Assembly: GCF_000242915.1 (NCBI RefSeq)
Contig: NZ_AFRZ01000001.1
Coordinates: forward strand, 682,001 to 746,000
DNA length: 64,000 bases
Source: Sulfurimonas gotlandica GD1
GTDB lineage: Bacteria > Campylobacterota > Campylobacteria > Campylobacterales > Sulfurimonadaceae
Direction: 5' to 3'
In this document: positions 43,278-52,972 of the stretch, one piece after another
How the letters are laid out: every line of letters begins with the position of its first letter
How positions within the stretch are numbered: position 1 is the stretch's first letter
Notes under the pieces: generated by a model
Seen by the model: the letters and a program-made list of their open reading frames with translations, nothing else
Told to the model about the DNA's origin: nothing
Databases searched by the model: none
Program-made: the position numbers and the translations under genes

Positions 43278-43760
43278 ATGAAAATATATATTGCAGGACC
43301 TGATGTGTTTGAACAAAACTCCATAGAGATAGGAGAGGACTATTCTAAACTATGCAAGATGTATGGTCATGAAGGTTTATATCCACTTGATAATGTTGTA
43401 GATTTTAATCAAGCAAAACAAAAAATAGCTCAAGATATATTTCACGCCAATCTGAAACTAATAAAAGACGCAGATATTGTCATAGCAAATCTAAATACCT
43501 TTAGAGGTAAAGAAGCAGACAGCGGGACAGTATGGGAGTGTGGGTTTGCAAGTGCTTTAGGTAAAAAAGTATATGGCTATATGCAGAGTACCGCAGCCTA
43601 TATAGACAACTTTGATGAAGTGACTACATTAACTGATGGACTCTATGCAGATAAGGATGGCAAAATCATCGAAGATTTTGACTACCCCATCAACCTAATG
43701 ATAGCCTGCTCAGCCGAGATAGTTGCTGGTGGCTTTGAGGATGTTTTGAAGCTTATTTAA
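43278..43760 (+). CDS. Nucleoside 2-deoxyribosyltransferase-like protein
   Basis: The family cleaves or transfers 2-deoxyribose between bases. The 160-residue protein opens MKIYIAGPDVF, the family start, and carries DIVIANLN and DSGTVWECGFASALGK, where the glutamate is the likely nucleophile. I start at ATG 43278, six bases after GAGG; a GTG at 43272 is within the ribosome site. It converges with and overlaps the yedI gene by eight bases. Confidence 0.82.
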   Translation: MKIYIAGPDVFEQNSIEIGEDYSKLCKMYGHEGLYPLDNVVDFNQAKQKIAQDIFHANLKLIKDADIVIANLNTFRGKEADSGTVWECGFASALGKKVYGYMQSTAAYIDNFDEVTTLTDGLYADKDGKIIEDFDYPINLMIACSAEIVAGGFEDVLKLI

Positions 43761-44622
43761 CTTTCACCACTTTTACAAACAAACTGTGCACTAGAACAGC
43801 TATAGCACCTATAACAAGCCCTACCAGTAACTCCGCCACGACGTCAGGAAGCAGATGCAAAAAGTCATGTATCTGATGCACGTTATGTACAAAAATCCCA
43901 CCTGCTACAAGTATCATAGCTAGTGTTCCAACAACCGTTAATGTTCTGATGACTTTGGGCAGAGCTTGAACTAACATCTCACCTGTTAACTTTAAAAGGC
44001 TTTTACCATTGTCCGCCATTTCTATGAGTTTAAACCCAAAGTCATCCATTCTGACTATGAGAGCTACGATACCGTAAACTCCTATGGTTGCCAAGACTGC
44101 TACTATAGTTACAGCTATTATCTGTACGGGGAGTGATTTTTCCAGAACTGTTCCAAGAGCCATGATGACTATCTCTATAGAGAGTATGAAGTCTGTAAGT
44201 ATTGCCGACTTTACTTTTGCTTTTTCTATCTCCAGTATCTCTTCTTTTGAGAGAGATTTGAAAGCTTCTTTCTTCTTTGCATGTTTATGTGCGAAGAAGT
44301 ACTCAAAGATTTTCTCTACTCCCTCATAAGCTAAGTAGACTCCACCAAGCATTAGTATGGGGACTATTATCCAAGAAGCAAAAGCACTTAGTAAAAAGGC
44401 TATGGGAAGTATGATGAGTTTGTTTCTAAAAGAACCTTTGGTTATAGCCCAAAGTACAGGAAGCTCTCTTGAAGATGCAAAACCTGATGCTTTTTGTGCA
44501 TTTACAGCCAAGTCATCACCCAGTATGCCCGCTGTTTTTTTAGTAGCGACTTTACTCATCGCAGCTGCATCGTCTAGAAGTGCTGCTATGTCATCAAATA
44601 CAGCAAAAAAACCTGTTGCCAT
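43753..44622 (-). CDS. yedI: DUF808 family membrane protein (YedI-like)
   Basis: The 289-residue inner-membrane protein opens MATGFFAVFDDIAALLDDAA, the DUF808 signature, and has about five membrane segments (72-95, 145-160, 165-190, 225-245 and 260-282). Function is unknown; family members are widespread in proteobacteria. Length is typical. It ends inside the convergent deoxyribosyltransferase gene by eight bases. Confidence 0.88.
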   Translation of the reverse strand: MATGFFAVFDDIAALLDDAAAMSKVATKKTAGILGDDLAVNAQKASGFASSRELPVLWAITKGSFRNKLIILPIAFLLSAFASWIIVPILMLGGVYLAYEGVEKIFEYFFAHKHAKKKEAFKSLSKEEILEIEKAKVKSAILTDFILSIEIVIMALGTVLEKSLPVQIIAVTIVAVLATIGVYGIVALIVRMDDFGFKLIEMADNGKSLLKLTGEMLVQALPKVIRTLTVVGTLAMILVAGGIFVHNVHQIHDFLHLLPDVVAELLVGLVIGAIAVLVHSLFVKVVKVK

Positions 44623-44695
44623 CTTAGTCCTTTGTGTTTAAAGTGGATGAAGTTTAATATAAATAGACTTAAATACAAAAATATAAAACTAGGTG

Positions 44696-44708
44696 TATAA
44701 TGTTTGTA
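44696..44708 (+). promoter_or_regulatory. -10 box directly in front of acyP (probably leaderless)
   Basis: TATAAT at 44696-44701 ends six bases before the acyP ATG at 44708, and no ribosome site is seen. A transcript starting at the usual distance would begin at the start codon. Confidence 0.5.
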
Positions 44709-44974
44709 TGAAAAATTATAAATTTAAAATCACCGGAAAAGTACAAGGTGTTTACTACAGAGCAAGTGTTCAAAAAAAAGCACAAAATGCAGGTTACAGC
44801 GGATATATCAAGAACATGCCAGATGGCAGTGTCGAAGCCTGTGTAACATGCCACACATCAAAACTAGAGTACTTCATGAACTTACTCAAACAAGGCTCGG
44901 CCGACAGTGAAGTAAACGCAATAGAAAGATCAGAGTGTGATGAGAATTTCAGCGAGGATTTTGAAGTAAGATAA
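44708..44974 (+). CDS. acyP: Acylphosphatase
   Basis: Acylphosphatase hydrolyses carboxyl-phosphate bonds. The 88-residue protein has the ferredoxin-like fold signature GKVQGVYYRASVQKKA with the catalytic arginine, and GYIKNMPDGSVE with the catalytic asparagine. I start at ATG 44708; a GTG five codons upstream would read through the -10 box. The protein is slightly acidic and cytoplasmic. It stands alone, before the sensor kinase gene. Confidence 0.93.
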   Translation: MKNYKFKITGKVQGVYYRASVQKKAQNAGYSGYIKNMPDGSVEACVTCHTSKLEYFMNLLKQGSADSEVNAIERSECDENFSEDFEVR

Positions 44975-45056
44975 AAACAAATATAATTTGCTATAATAAT
45001 TCTAGCTCTAAGATTTCAACTATAAGTCTTAACTTCTCTTTATTAGGAAGTAGTTT

Positions 45057-48000
45057 ATGAAAAAAAATCATCAAAATAAAAAAGAGATAAATCTTCTTTT
45101 CTTTGCTTTTATAGTTATTGCCATTTTGGCAATAGCCTCGAAGACTGTAGGTTTCTACCAGATAGAGACTATACACAAGACAACTTCAGACCTTTACGAA
45201 CATCCCTTAAAAGTCTCAAACTCTGCACTCAAAGTAAAACTAGGCGTATATAAAATCCATAGAGACATGAAGGATGTTGTTTTATCCTCATCTGATCAAG
45301 AACTATTAAAGTTTATAAAAAGAGTAGACGAGAACGAAAAGCAGGTATATGAAAACCTTAATATTATTGAAAAAAAAATATTGGGAGAAAAAGGTTTAGA
45401 ATTTCAAAAAGAAACAAAAAAACTATTTACTGCTTGGAAACCAATACGTGACGAAGTTATAACTCTTATAAAAAACGAGCAGAGAAATGAAGCCATTGCC
45501 ATTACTAAGGGCAAAGGTCATGAGCATACCCTTAAACTAGAAGAGGCTTCACTAAAACTATATACTTATGCACAAAACAAAGCTACTGAATTTAAAAATA
45601 AATCTCACTCTAGTTTTGATAAACTAAGGTTTATAAACGTTGAAGTCAGCATCTTACTTTTACTACTTTTTATCTTAGTGGTCTACTTTACTATCAAAAG
45701 AACATCAAGCTACCTTCACAAAAATGAGCATCTAACAGACGTTCTCTCTCTAGTAAGAGATGTAAATCAAATAATTATCAGAGAAAAAGAGCTTAAAGAC
45801 CTACTGCAAAAGAGTTGTGACACATTAGCTTCTAGCTATGTATATGGAAATGCCTGGATAATTACTTTTGATGATGCAAACAATATCAACCAACTCGTAG
45901 GCTCAGATGATTCTGAAAACTTCATCTCATTTAAAAAAAAGGTAGAGTCAAACTGGACCCCTCACTGCGTCGAAAAGACAGAAGGAACAGATGAGTTCTA
46001 CTCGTCAATAGAAGATATACTAAATAACTGTCCAAACTGTCCACTAATGAACTTTTATAATGGAAAGAGCGCTTTTAATATAGCCCTAAAATATGAGAAA
46101 AAACTATACGGATACTTGAATATCTCTATAAATAAAGAGTACCTCAATGACAAAGATGAAATCTCTCTTTTAAATGAACTTGCAAGAGATATAGCATATG
46201 CCATTAATAATATAAGATTAGAGTCCATCTTAAAAGATAGTAATGAGCGATACAGAACACTCTTTAAAGGTAACAAAGCTACTGAACTTATTATAGATGC
46301 CAATAGTGGGAAAATAGTAGACTGTAACGAAAAGGCTCTCCAGTTTTATGGATATAGTTATGAGCAACTAACCTCAATGCACATAAATGAAATAAATATT
46401 TTAACTGAAGAAGAAGTGGCTTTTGAGATAAAACAAGCTAAAGAAGAAAATATTGATAAGTTTAACTTTAGACACAGACTTGCAAACGGTGAAATAAAAG
46501 ATGTGGAAGTATATTCTGGTCCAATTGAGTTTGAGAAAGAGACTCTACTATACTCGATAATATTTGATGTAACTGAACGTCGTCAGCTAGAGGAATACAA
46601 AAAAAACACCCAAGAACAACTAAAACTTGTACTTGAAGGAAGTAGAGACGGCATCTGGGATTGGGATTTAGTTAATAACACGTTATATTTTTCTCCTAGA
46701 TGGAAAGAGATTCTTGGCTATACAGATGATGAGCTAGAAAATACATTTGAGACATGGGATAGTCTTCTGCATCCGGACGATAAAGAACAAACATTTTTTG
46801 ATGTAAAAATGTCTCAAGAAGGTAAAACAGACACGTATAGAAATATAAATAGATTAAAACATAAAGATGGACACTGGGTATGGATAGAAGCTCGTGGTCA
46901 AACTATATTTGATGAAAACAACAAACCTATACGTATGATAGGTTCTCACACAGATATTACAAAAGAAAAAGAGTATGAAAACACCATACTACAGATCAAG
47001 GAACTATACGGAAATATCATCAGTAGCGTGGATAATCTAATCTTTGTAAAAGATACTAATCTCGCTTACATAGCTTGTAACAGCGCTTTTGAAAAGTTTA
47101 TGGGCAAATCAAAAGATGAGATTATAGGAAAAAATGATTATGACTTTTTTGAAAAAGAAATTGCAGACTTCTTCCGTGGATATGATAAAAAAATGCTCGC
47201 TGTAAATGAAGCAAAATCTAACTTTGAGTGGGTTACTTACCCAGATGGAAGTCAGGTATATCTCTTAACTACAAAATCTCCTTTAGTGGACTCAAATGGA
47301 AATATATCTGGTTTAGTTGGAAACTCAGTGGATGTAACAGAACAACAACATGTTCTAGAACGTTTAAAAGAGGCTCAGGCTTTAGCTAAACTTGGAAGCT
47401 GGGAATATGACCTAGAAAAAGATAAGTTAATAGCTACAGAAGAGATTTATAATATTTATGGATTTACAGATTTAGATATGGAACTTGAAAAAGATACTTT
47501 TTATAAACAAGTTCATCCAGATGATTTGGAAGCTTCAGAAGCAGATTTTCAACACTCGCTACACTCAAAAGGAATTAATATTTCGCATAACAGGATTATG
47601 AGAAAAAGTGATGGAGAGATAAGACACTTAGAACATCGTTGGAAAGCAGAGTATAAAGATGATGTTGCTATCAAAACAACGGGGACTACTCAAGATATTA
47701 CTGAGCAAAAACAAATTGAGCAAGAATTACTTGAAAATGAGACTAGGTTTCGTAGTATTTTCAGTCAAACATTTCAGTTTGCTGGGATTATAGATCTTGA
47801 AGGAAAAGTGATATCTGTAAATAACGTTTCACTAGAGTTCATAGATGCAAAAGAGTCTGACTTAGTTGGAAAACTATTTATAGACACTCCTTGGTGGGAA
47901 CATAGTAAAGATCTAAGAGAGTGGCTCACTAAGAGCATAGCAAAAGCTTCTAATGGTGAAACTATTCAAGGAGAAGTTACACACTATTCAAAAGATGGAG

Positions 48001-49601
48001 AGCTTCACTATTTTGACTTCTCACTAAAACCTGTTGTAGATGAAGAAGAAAAAGTCCAGTATCTCGTTGCAGAGAGCAGAGATATAACAGATAGTAAAAT
48101 AGCTAAGGAAACTTTAGCCGAGAGCAATAGACAATTATTGGCTTTTATGGACAACTTACCAGGTATGGCTTACAGATGTAAAAATGACGATAAATGGAGT
48201 ATGGAGTTTATAAGTGAGGGTTGCTTTAACTTAACAGGCCACAAACCAAATGATGTGATGAACAACAAAAAAATCAGTTTTCTTGAAGTAATTCATCCGG
48301 AGGATAGAGATAAAGTCTGGGAAGATGTTCAAAATGGACTAAAGAAGGAAGGTAACTTTGAATCTGAATATCGTATCACTACCGCTTCTGGTGAGACAAA
48401 ATGGGTATGGGAACATGGTCTTGGCATCTATGATGAAGATAATAATGTCATAGCGTTAGAAGGTGTAATCATTGACAATGAAGCACGTAAACATGCCGAA
48501 CAAGAGCTATTAATTTCTAATTCTATGCTTGAGCAAAAATCAAAAGAATTAGAAACAATCTTCAATGAAGCTCCTGACCCGATGGCTATACATGATGAAA
48601 ATGGAAATATCTTAATGATAAACAAAGCTTGGGAAGAAAAGACAGGTTGGAAACATGAAGAGATAAACACCATTGACAAGTGGACTAAAAAGGTTGCTCC
48701 AACTACTTCTGGAGACAGGAAAGAACACATTAAAAACCTCTATGCAATTACAGAAAAAATAGATGAAGGAGAGTTTGAGATCACTACAAAAAGTGGTGAA
48801 AAACTCATCTGGTCATTTAGTTCAGGTCCTTTGAAGACTACTAATGAGGGTACTCGTATATTGATATCTTCAGCTAAAGATGTAACTGAGTTAAAACACA
48901 AAGATGATCTCATAATGATGCAATCCCGTCACGCTGCTATGGGTGAGATGATAGGAATGATAGCTCATCAATGGCGCCAACCTATAAGTATCATTGCTAT
49001 GGCTGCAAATAATGTACTACTAGATATCGCTTTAGATAGTTTTGATGCTACAGAAGCTGAAAAGTTTTCTCAAAGTATTCTCAATCAGACTTCGCATCTC
49101 TCTAAAACTATCGATGACTTTAGAAACTTTTTCAAGCCGGATAGGGAAGTCTCAAAGATTAAACTTCAAAATATTATAGAAGAGACTGTTACCATCGTTA
49201 ATAATAGCCTTGTAAATAACTCTATAGAGCTTCAAACTTCTTTTGAATCTGACTCTGAAGTAGATGCATATCCAAGAGAGCTTATGCAAGTTTTTGTAAA
49301 TATTATAAATAATGCAAAAGATGCCATGTTATCAAGCGGCATAGAAAAGCCTATAATAAAAATCAAAGTTTATGATGATGACAAATATGTCAATACAGAG
49401 ATTTGTGACAATGGAAATGGTATAGACCTAGCAGTACTACCAAAGATTTTCGATCCTTACTTTACAACTAAAGATGAAAAAACAGGAACAGGCTTGGGAC
49501 TATATATGAGTAAGATGATTATTGAAGATCATCTAAAAGGCGTAATTGAAGCTTGCAATAAAGAACATGGTGCATGCTTTAGAGTCAGACTACTTAAATA
49601 A
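45057..49601 (+). CDS. Large sensor histidine kinase with GAF and seven PAS domains
   Basis: The 1514-residue membrane kinase has two helices (about 12-32 and 195-215) that bracket a four-helix periplasmic sensor. A GAF-like domain with a CPNCPL cysteine pair (about 230-395) follows, then seven successive PAS/PAC units (about 400-1285). The transmitter has the H-box IAHQWRQPI with the phosphorylated His1304, then NAKDAM, DNGNGID and GTGLGLYMS of the ATPase domain. There is no receiver domain of its own. The HD-GYP response regulator gene starts 86 bp downstream, so the two should form one pathway. Number and type of ligands are unknown. Confidence 0.92.
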   Translation: MKKNHQNKKEINLLFFAFIVIAILAIASKTVGFYQIETIHKTTSDLYEHPLKVSNSALKVKLGVYKIHRDMKDVVLSSSDQELLKFIKRVDENEKQVYENLNIIEKKILGEKGLEFQKETKKLFTAWKPIRDEVITLIKNEQRNEAIAITKGKGHEHTLKLEEASLKLYTYAQNKATEFKNKSHSSFDKLRFINVEVSILLLLLFILVVYFTIKRTSSYLHKNEHLTDVLSLVRDVNQIIIREKELKDLLQKSCDTLASSYVYGNAWIITFDDANNINQLVGSDDSENFISFKKKVESNWTPHCVEKTEGTDEFYSSIEDILNNCPNCPLMNFYNGKSAFNIALKYEKKLYGYLNISINKEYLNDKDEISLLNELARDIAYAINNIRLESILKDSNERYRTLFKGNKATELIIDANSGKIVDCNEKALQFYGYSYEQLTSMHINEINILTEEEVAFEIKQAKEENIDKFNFRHRLANGEIKDVEVYSGPIEFEKETLLYSIIFDVTERRQLEEYKKNTQEQLKLVLEGSRDGIWDWDLVNNTLYFSPRWKEILGYTDDELENTFETWDSLLHPDDKEQTFFDVKMSQEGKTDTYRNINRLKHKDGHWVWIEARGQTIFDENNKPIRMIGSHTDITKEKEYENTILQIKELYGNIISSVDNLIFVKDTNLAYIACNSAFEKFMGKSKDEIIGKNDYDFFEKEIADFFRGYDKKMLAVNEAKSNFEWVTYPDGSQVYLLTTKSPLVDSNGNISGLVGNSVDVTEQQHVLERLKEAQALAKLGSWEYDLEKDKLIATEEIYNIYGFTDLDMELEKDTFYKQVHPDDLEASEADFQHSLHSKGINISHNRIMRKSDGEIRHLEHRWKAEYKDDVAIKTTGTTQDITEQKQIEQELLENETRFRSIFSQTFQFAGIIDLEGKVISVNNVSLEFIDAKESDLVGKLFIDTPWWEHSKDLREWLTKSIAKASNGETIQGEVTHYSKDGELHYFDFSLKPVVDEEEKVQYLVAESRDITDSKIAKETLAESNRQLLAFMDNLPGMAYRCKNDDKWSMEFISEGCFNLTGHKPNDVMNNKKISFLEVIHPEDRDKVWEDVQNGLKKEGNFESEYRITTASGETKWVWEHGLGIYDEDNNVIALEGVIIDNEARKHAEQELLISNSMLEQKSKELETIFNEAPDPMAIHDENGNILMINKAWEEKTGWKHEEINTIDKWTKKVAPTTSGDRKEHIKNLYAITEKIDEGEFEITTKSGEKLIWSFSSGPLKTTNEGTRILISSAKDVTELKHKDDLIMMQSRHAAMGEMIGMIAHQWRQPISIIAMAANNVLLDIALDSFDATEAEKFSQSILNQTSHLSKTIDDFRNFFKPDREVSKIKLQNIIEETVTIVNNSLVNNSIELQTSFESDSEVDAYPRELMQVFVNIINNAKDAMLSSGIEKPIIKIKVYDDDKYVNTEICDNGNGIDLAVLPKIFDPYFTTKDEKTGTGLGLYMSKMIIEDHLKGVIEACNKEHGACFRVRLLK

Positions 49602-49687
49602 TAATTTGTGTGTTATTTATTATATTCGATGAATATAAGTTATGATAATATAATGATAACAAACTTAATAGATAGGAGATTCGTCTT

Positions 49688-51196
49688 ATGCAAGATAAGC
49701 TAAAAACAAAAATAGCTTCACTCAGAGAAAAAGCAGGACACTTTTCTATATTATATGTTGAAGACGAACAAGTACTACGCGAGGGTATTACCACTTTTTT
49801 AAATAAGATCTTCACAAAACTTGACACAGCTATAGATGGAGAAGAAGGTCTTAAAAAATACACTCAGAATCAATATGACATAGTGATTACAGATATTCAG
49901 ATGCCTAAGATGGATGGTCTGGAGATGATAAGTAGAATCAAAGATATTAATGAAAAACAAGAGATCATCGTTGTTTCTGCATACACTGATTCAGAATTTT
50001 TAACACGCTCCATTCAACTTGGAGTTACTGGTTACATAGTTAAACCTATAGATTTTTCCCAAATATTAAAAATGCTAGATCAATCAATTGATAAACTATC
50101 GGCATTTCGTGAAAACGAGATGTACAAAGCAGATTTAGAAGCGATGGTTGAAGAGAGAACACAAACTGTTTTAAACCTTCAACATGAACAAGTACAAAAC
50201 TACCAACATGCTATCCACTCTCTTGTAAAGATGATAGAGGCAAGAGATACTTATACAGGCGGTCATAGTGAACGCGTTGCTACGTATTCAAAAAATATTG
50301 CCGAAGCAATGGGACTTTCAGCAAAAGAGTGTAACATGATTTATGAATCAGGAATCTTGCACGATATTGGTAAAATCATAACACCTGATGCAATTTTACT
50401 AAAACCAAATCAGTTAACCGATAATGAGTACTCATTGATAAAAGATCATGTAACGGCAGGATATAATATACTTCATGAAATCCCGATGTACCATGAACTC
50501 GCAAAAATAGTACATGCTCATCATGAACACTGTGATGGAAGTGGTTACCCTAAAGGATTAAAAGGTGATGAAATTCCATTAGCATCACGGATTATGGCTG
50601 TAGCAGATGCATTTGATGCTATGACCACCAGAAGAGTATATAAAGCTAAGAAGACTATTGAGCAAGCGATAGAAGAGCTGGAAAAATATAGTGACGTTTG
50701 GTATGATAAAAAAGTAATTGAGAGTGCTAAAGAGATTTTCAAATCTGTTGACCTTAAAAATAATGCAGAGCAACTTCCTAATACTTTTATAGATGATGAA
50801 CGTTTTGCATACTTTTATAAAGATCCATTAACCAATCTTTATAACAACTACTATCTTGATTTTATTTTACAATCTAATATAAATTCAGAAAAAAATCTTT
50901 ACTTAAACATACTTTACATGAAAGATTTTTCTAAATATAACAAAGAGTATGGCTGGAGTGAAGGTGATGTAGTTCTTCGTAGCTTTAGTGAGTATCTTAG
51001 ATTAGAATATCCACACCACCAACTCTTTCGTATCTTTGGAGATGACTTTGTTCTTTTAAGCGATAAAGATATTAAAATGGATATAGACAAAATTAATTCT
51101 ATTCCTCTGTTTAATACCAATGGTCTCTCTTGTGGTATAAAATATTACGACCTTCAAAATATGAGTATTCACAGCTTTAAAGATTTACAAGATTAA
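49688..51196 (+). CDS. Response regulator with HD-GYP and degenerate GGDEF domain
   Basis: The 502-residue protein has a receiver domain (about 18-135) with the phosphoacceptor Asp69 in VITDIQMPKMDG, a coiled linker, and an HD-GYP phosphodiesterase domain (about 175-355) with HDIGK (225-229) and HHEHCDGSGYP (278-288). A GGDEF-like tail (about 375-502) has the signature FGDDF at 450-454, so it has lost cyclase residues. It should degrade c-di-GMP when phosphorylated by the upstream kinase. The C-terminal GGDEF relic after HD-GYP is an unusual order and may bind GTP or c-di-GMP. Confidence 0.92.
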   Translation: MQDKLKTKIASLREKAGHFSILYVEDEQVLREGITTFLNKIFTKLDTAIDGEEGLKKYTQNQYDIVITDIQMPKMDGLEMISRIKDINEKQEIIVVSAYTDSEFLTRSIQLGVTGYIVKPIDFSQILKMLDQSIDKLSAFRENEMYKADLEAMVEERTQTVLNLQHEQVQNYQHAIHSLVKMIEARDTYTGGHSERVATYSKNIAEAMGLSAKECNMIYESGILHDIGKIITPDAILLKPNQLTDNEYSLIKDHVTAGYNILHEIPMYHELAKIVHAHHEHCDGSGYPKGLKGDEIPLASRIMAVADAFDAMTTRRVYKAKKTIEQAIEELEKYSDVWYDKKVIESAKEIFKSVDLKNNAEQLPNTFIDDERFAYFYKDPLTNLYNNYYLDFILQSNINSEKNLYLNILYMKDFSKYNKEYGWSEGDVVLRSFSEYLRLEYPHHQLFRIFGDDFVLLSDKDIKMDIDKINSIPLFNTNGLSCGIKYYDLQNMSIHSFKDLQD

Positions 51197-51294
51197 TTTT
51201 GTGAACACTTTTTGCTTACTATTAATTGGATTTACACAATTTGTCTTTGTTGCTTTACCTAAGCGTTAAAACGCTTTACAACTAAGGATATGTC

Positions 51295-51414
51295 ATGTTA
51301 AATGGTTTAATTCGTGTCGATGTCAATAACACTCACTTCCCTCAGGTTGATCAAAACAAACGCTTTTCAAAAATGGTTAAAATAATTATAATGTTTAACG
51401 ATGGAGGAGGATGA
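51295..51414 (+). CDS. Short ORF, 39 aa
   Basis: An ATG seven bases after AAGGA opens a frame that starts MLNGLIRVDVNNTHFPQVDQ and ends NDGGG. A palindrome-like AAGCGTTAAAACGCTT (51261-51276) lies just upstream and could be an operator. I do not recognise the peptide; it may be the N-terminal stub of a lost gene. The rest of the 291-bp gap between the HD-GYP gene and the porin gene shows nothing else. Confidence 0.35.
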   Translation: MLNGLIRVDVNNTHFPQVDQNKRFSKMVKIIIMFNDGGG

Positions 51415-51487
51415 TCCTTTCGTATATATAATTAGCTTTTATCAATATAATGATATAATTTTATATTGATACAAAGGAAAATCCTCT

Positions 51488-52198
51488 ATGAAAAAACTTC
51501 TCTTAAGTGCTCTTCTACTATCAAATCTCGTTGCTTTTTCAACAACAAATATTCAGCTTCTGTATGGAACATTTGATGGAAACAGCTATGTTTATGACAC
51601 GAAAAATGGCGCTAAAACAACTTTTACACTTGAGCACTATAGCGCTTTCGAATATGGCGATATTTATGGTTTTATTGATTACAGTGTTGCGGATGATGAG
51701 TTTAAATATCATAATAGTAAAACAGATACTTACGGAGAGTTTTCTCCAAGACTAAACCTTAGCAAAATTACGTCAACAAATTTGAGTTTTTCAATAATAA
51801 AGCAAGTTTACTTAGCATACCAGTACAATGCTAGCAATACTTATAATGCAAATTTAATAGGTCTTGGAAGTGATCTCTCGGTTTACGGATTTGATGTGTT
51901 TGGTCTTAATGCTTATAAAAAGTATCAAAATATTGGCGAGGAAACTTATCAGTTATCACCCTACTATAAAACTAAAAAGATTTCTGATATTTTTTTCATT
52001 GATGGATTTATTGACTGGACTGAGTATGACTTTTTAACTCAAAATCAATTTCTGTTTGATATGAAAAGACCTCTAAAGGTAGAGAATCTTTTCATAGGGG
52101 CTGAGTGGCACTACTATAAGCAAAAGCCACTAAACCTAAACTTCAATTCAAGAGTAGAATCAAATACACTTCAGGCAATGATTAAATACTCTTGGTAA
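51488..52198 (+). CDS. Tsx/OmpK-like outer-membrane protein
   Basis: The 236-residue protein has a signal peptide (about 1-18) and alternating hydrophobic strands typical of a beta barrel, ending in an aromatic residue (MIKYSW), the outer-membrane assembly signal. The opening after the signal, NIQLLYGTF, and the overall size fit the nucleoside-specific channel Tsx/OmpK family. Substrate is inferred from the family only. An AAAGGA site precedes the ATG. It converges on the desulforubrerythrin gene with no gap. Confidence 0.75.
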   Translation: MKKLLLSALLLSNLVAFSTTNIQLLYGTFDGNSYVYDTKNGAKTTFTLEHYSAFEYGDIYGFIDYSVADDEFKYHNSKTDTYGEFSPRLNLSKITSTNLSFSIIKQVYLAYQYNASNTYNANLIGLGSDLSVYGFDVFGLNAYKKYQNIGEETYQLSPYYKTKKISDIFFIDGFIDWTEYDFLTQNQFLFDMKRPLKVENLFIGAEWHYYKQKPLNLNFNSRVESNTLQAMIKYSW

Positions 52199-52858
52199 TT
52201 ACTTCTTAGAGTTTAGTCTTGACTGATACTCTTGTGGATGTTTACAAACGGGACAAGTCTTTGGAGCTTTTTTACCGCGATGTACATGCCCACACACTTC
52301 ACAAATCCACTCTTCTTCCTCATCCTCACTAACAAACTCAGCATCTGCTTCAAGTCTGTCTAGTAGCATCTGGAACATATTTTCATGTTCTACCTCTATT
52401 TGGCCAATACCACTAAATAATTTTGCAGCTTCTTTATGACCCTCTTCTTTTGCAATAGCTGCAAAGTCAGGATACATAGTTACATTTTCATAAGACTCAC
52501 CATCAATAGCAGTTTGAAGGTTGGCTTTTGTATCTCCAAAACTATCTTCAGTTGAACCTGCCATTCTATTTGCTAATGCAAGTTCCATCTTAGCGTGTTG
52601 CTTTTCATTGTTTGCAGCTCTTTGAAAATGTTCTGCTATATCTCTGTAACCCTCTTTTTGAGCTACATTAGCAAAATATTCATACTTGTTTCTGGCCTGT
52701 GACTCACCTGCAAATGCTTTTAGTAAATTTACTAGAGTTAGATTCTCAGTAATCATTTCCATAGCTTGTCCACAACAGTGAAGTTCACCGCCACCTACAT
52801 GACTTACTTCTACAACATTACCGCATTTATTACACTTATATGATTCATACTGTCTCAT
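52199..52858 (-). CDS. Desulforubrerythrin (peroxide-reducing non-heme iron protein)
   Basis: The 219-residue protein has three iron modules in order: a desulforedoxin-like N-terminus with Cys9, Cys12, Cys28 and Cys29; a four-helix rubrerythrin di-iron domain (about 35-170) with ENLTLVNLLKAFAGESQARN; and a C-terminal rubredoxin with CEVCG and CPVC. This is the layout described for the Campylobacter jejuni protein Rrc. It detoxifies hydrogen peroxide. It is divergent from a Fur-family gene, which is probably its regulator. Confidence 0.92.
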   Translation of the reverse strand: MRQYESYKCNKCGNVVEVSHVGGGELHCCGQAMEMITENLTLVNLLKAFAGESQARNKYEYFANVAQKEGYRDIAEHFQRAANNEKQHAKMELALANRMAGSTEDSFGDTKANLQTAIDGESYENVTMYPDFAAIAKEEGHKEAAKLFSGIGQIEVEHENMFQMLLDRLEADAEFVSEDEEEEWICEVCGHVHRGKKAPKTCPVCKHPQEYQSRLNSKK

Positions 52859-52907
52859 TTATAACTCCTAAATTTATCTAAAGGATAATTTTTTTCCTTT
52901 ATAACAT

Positions 52908-52922
52908 TATAATACTATTAAA
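52908..52922. promoter_or_regulatory. Candidate PerR/Fur-type box between desulforubrerythrin and perR
   Basis: The 15-mer TATAATACTATTAAA contains the palindrome TAATACTATTA (52910-52920) and resembles the PerR consensus TTATAATNATTATAA. It lies in the 114-bp divergent gap, about 50 bp from each start codon, where a peroxide-sensing repressor could control both genes. Confidence 0.5.
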
Positions 52923-52972
52923 CTTAAAATATAATTTTTCTCCTTTAAACTACTATATTGTATAATGTCATT

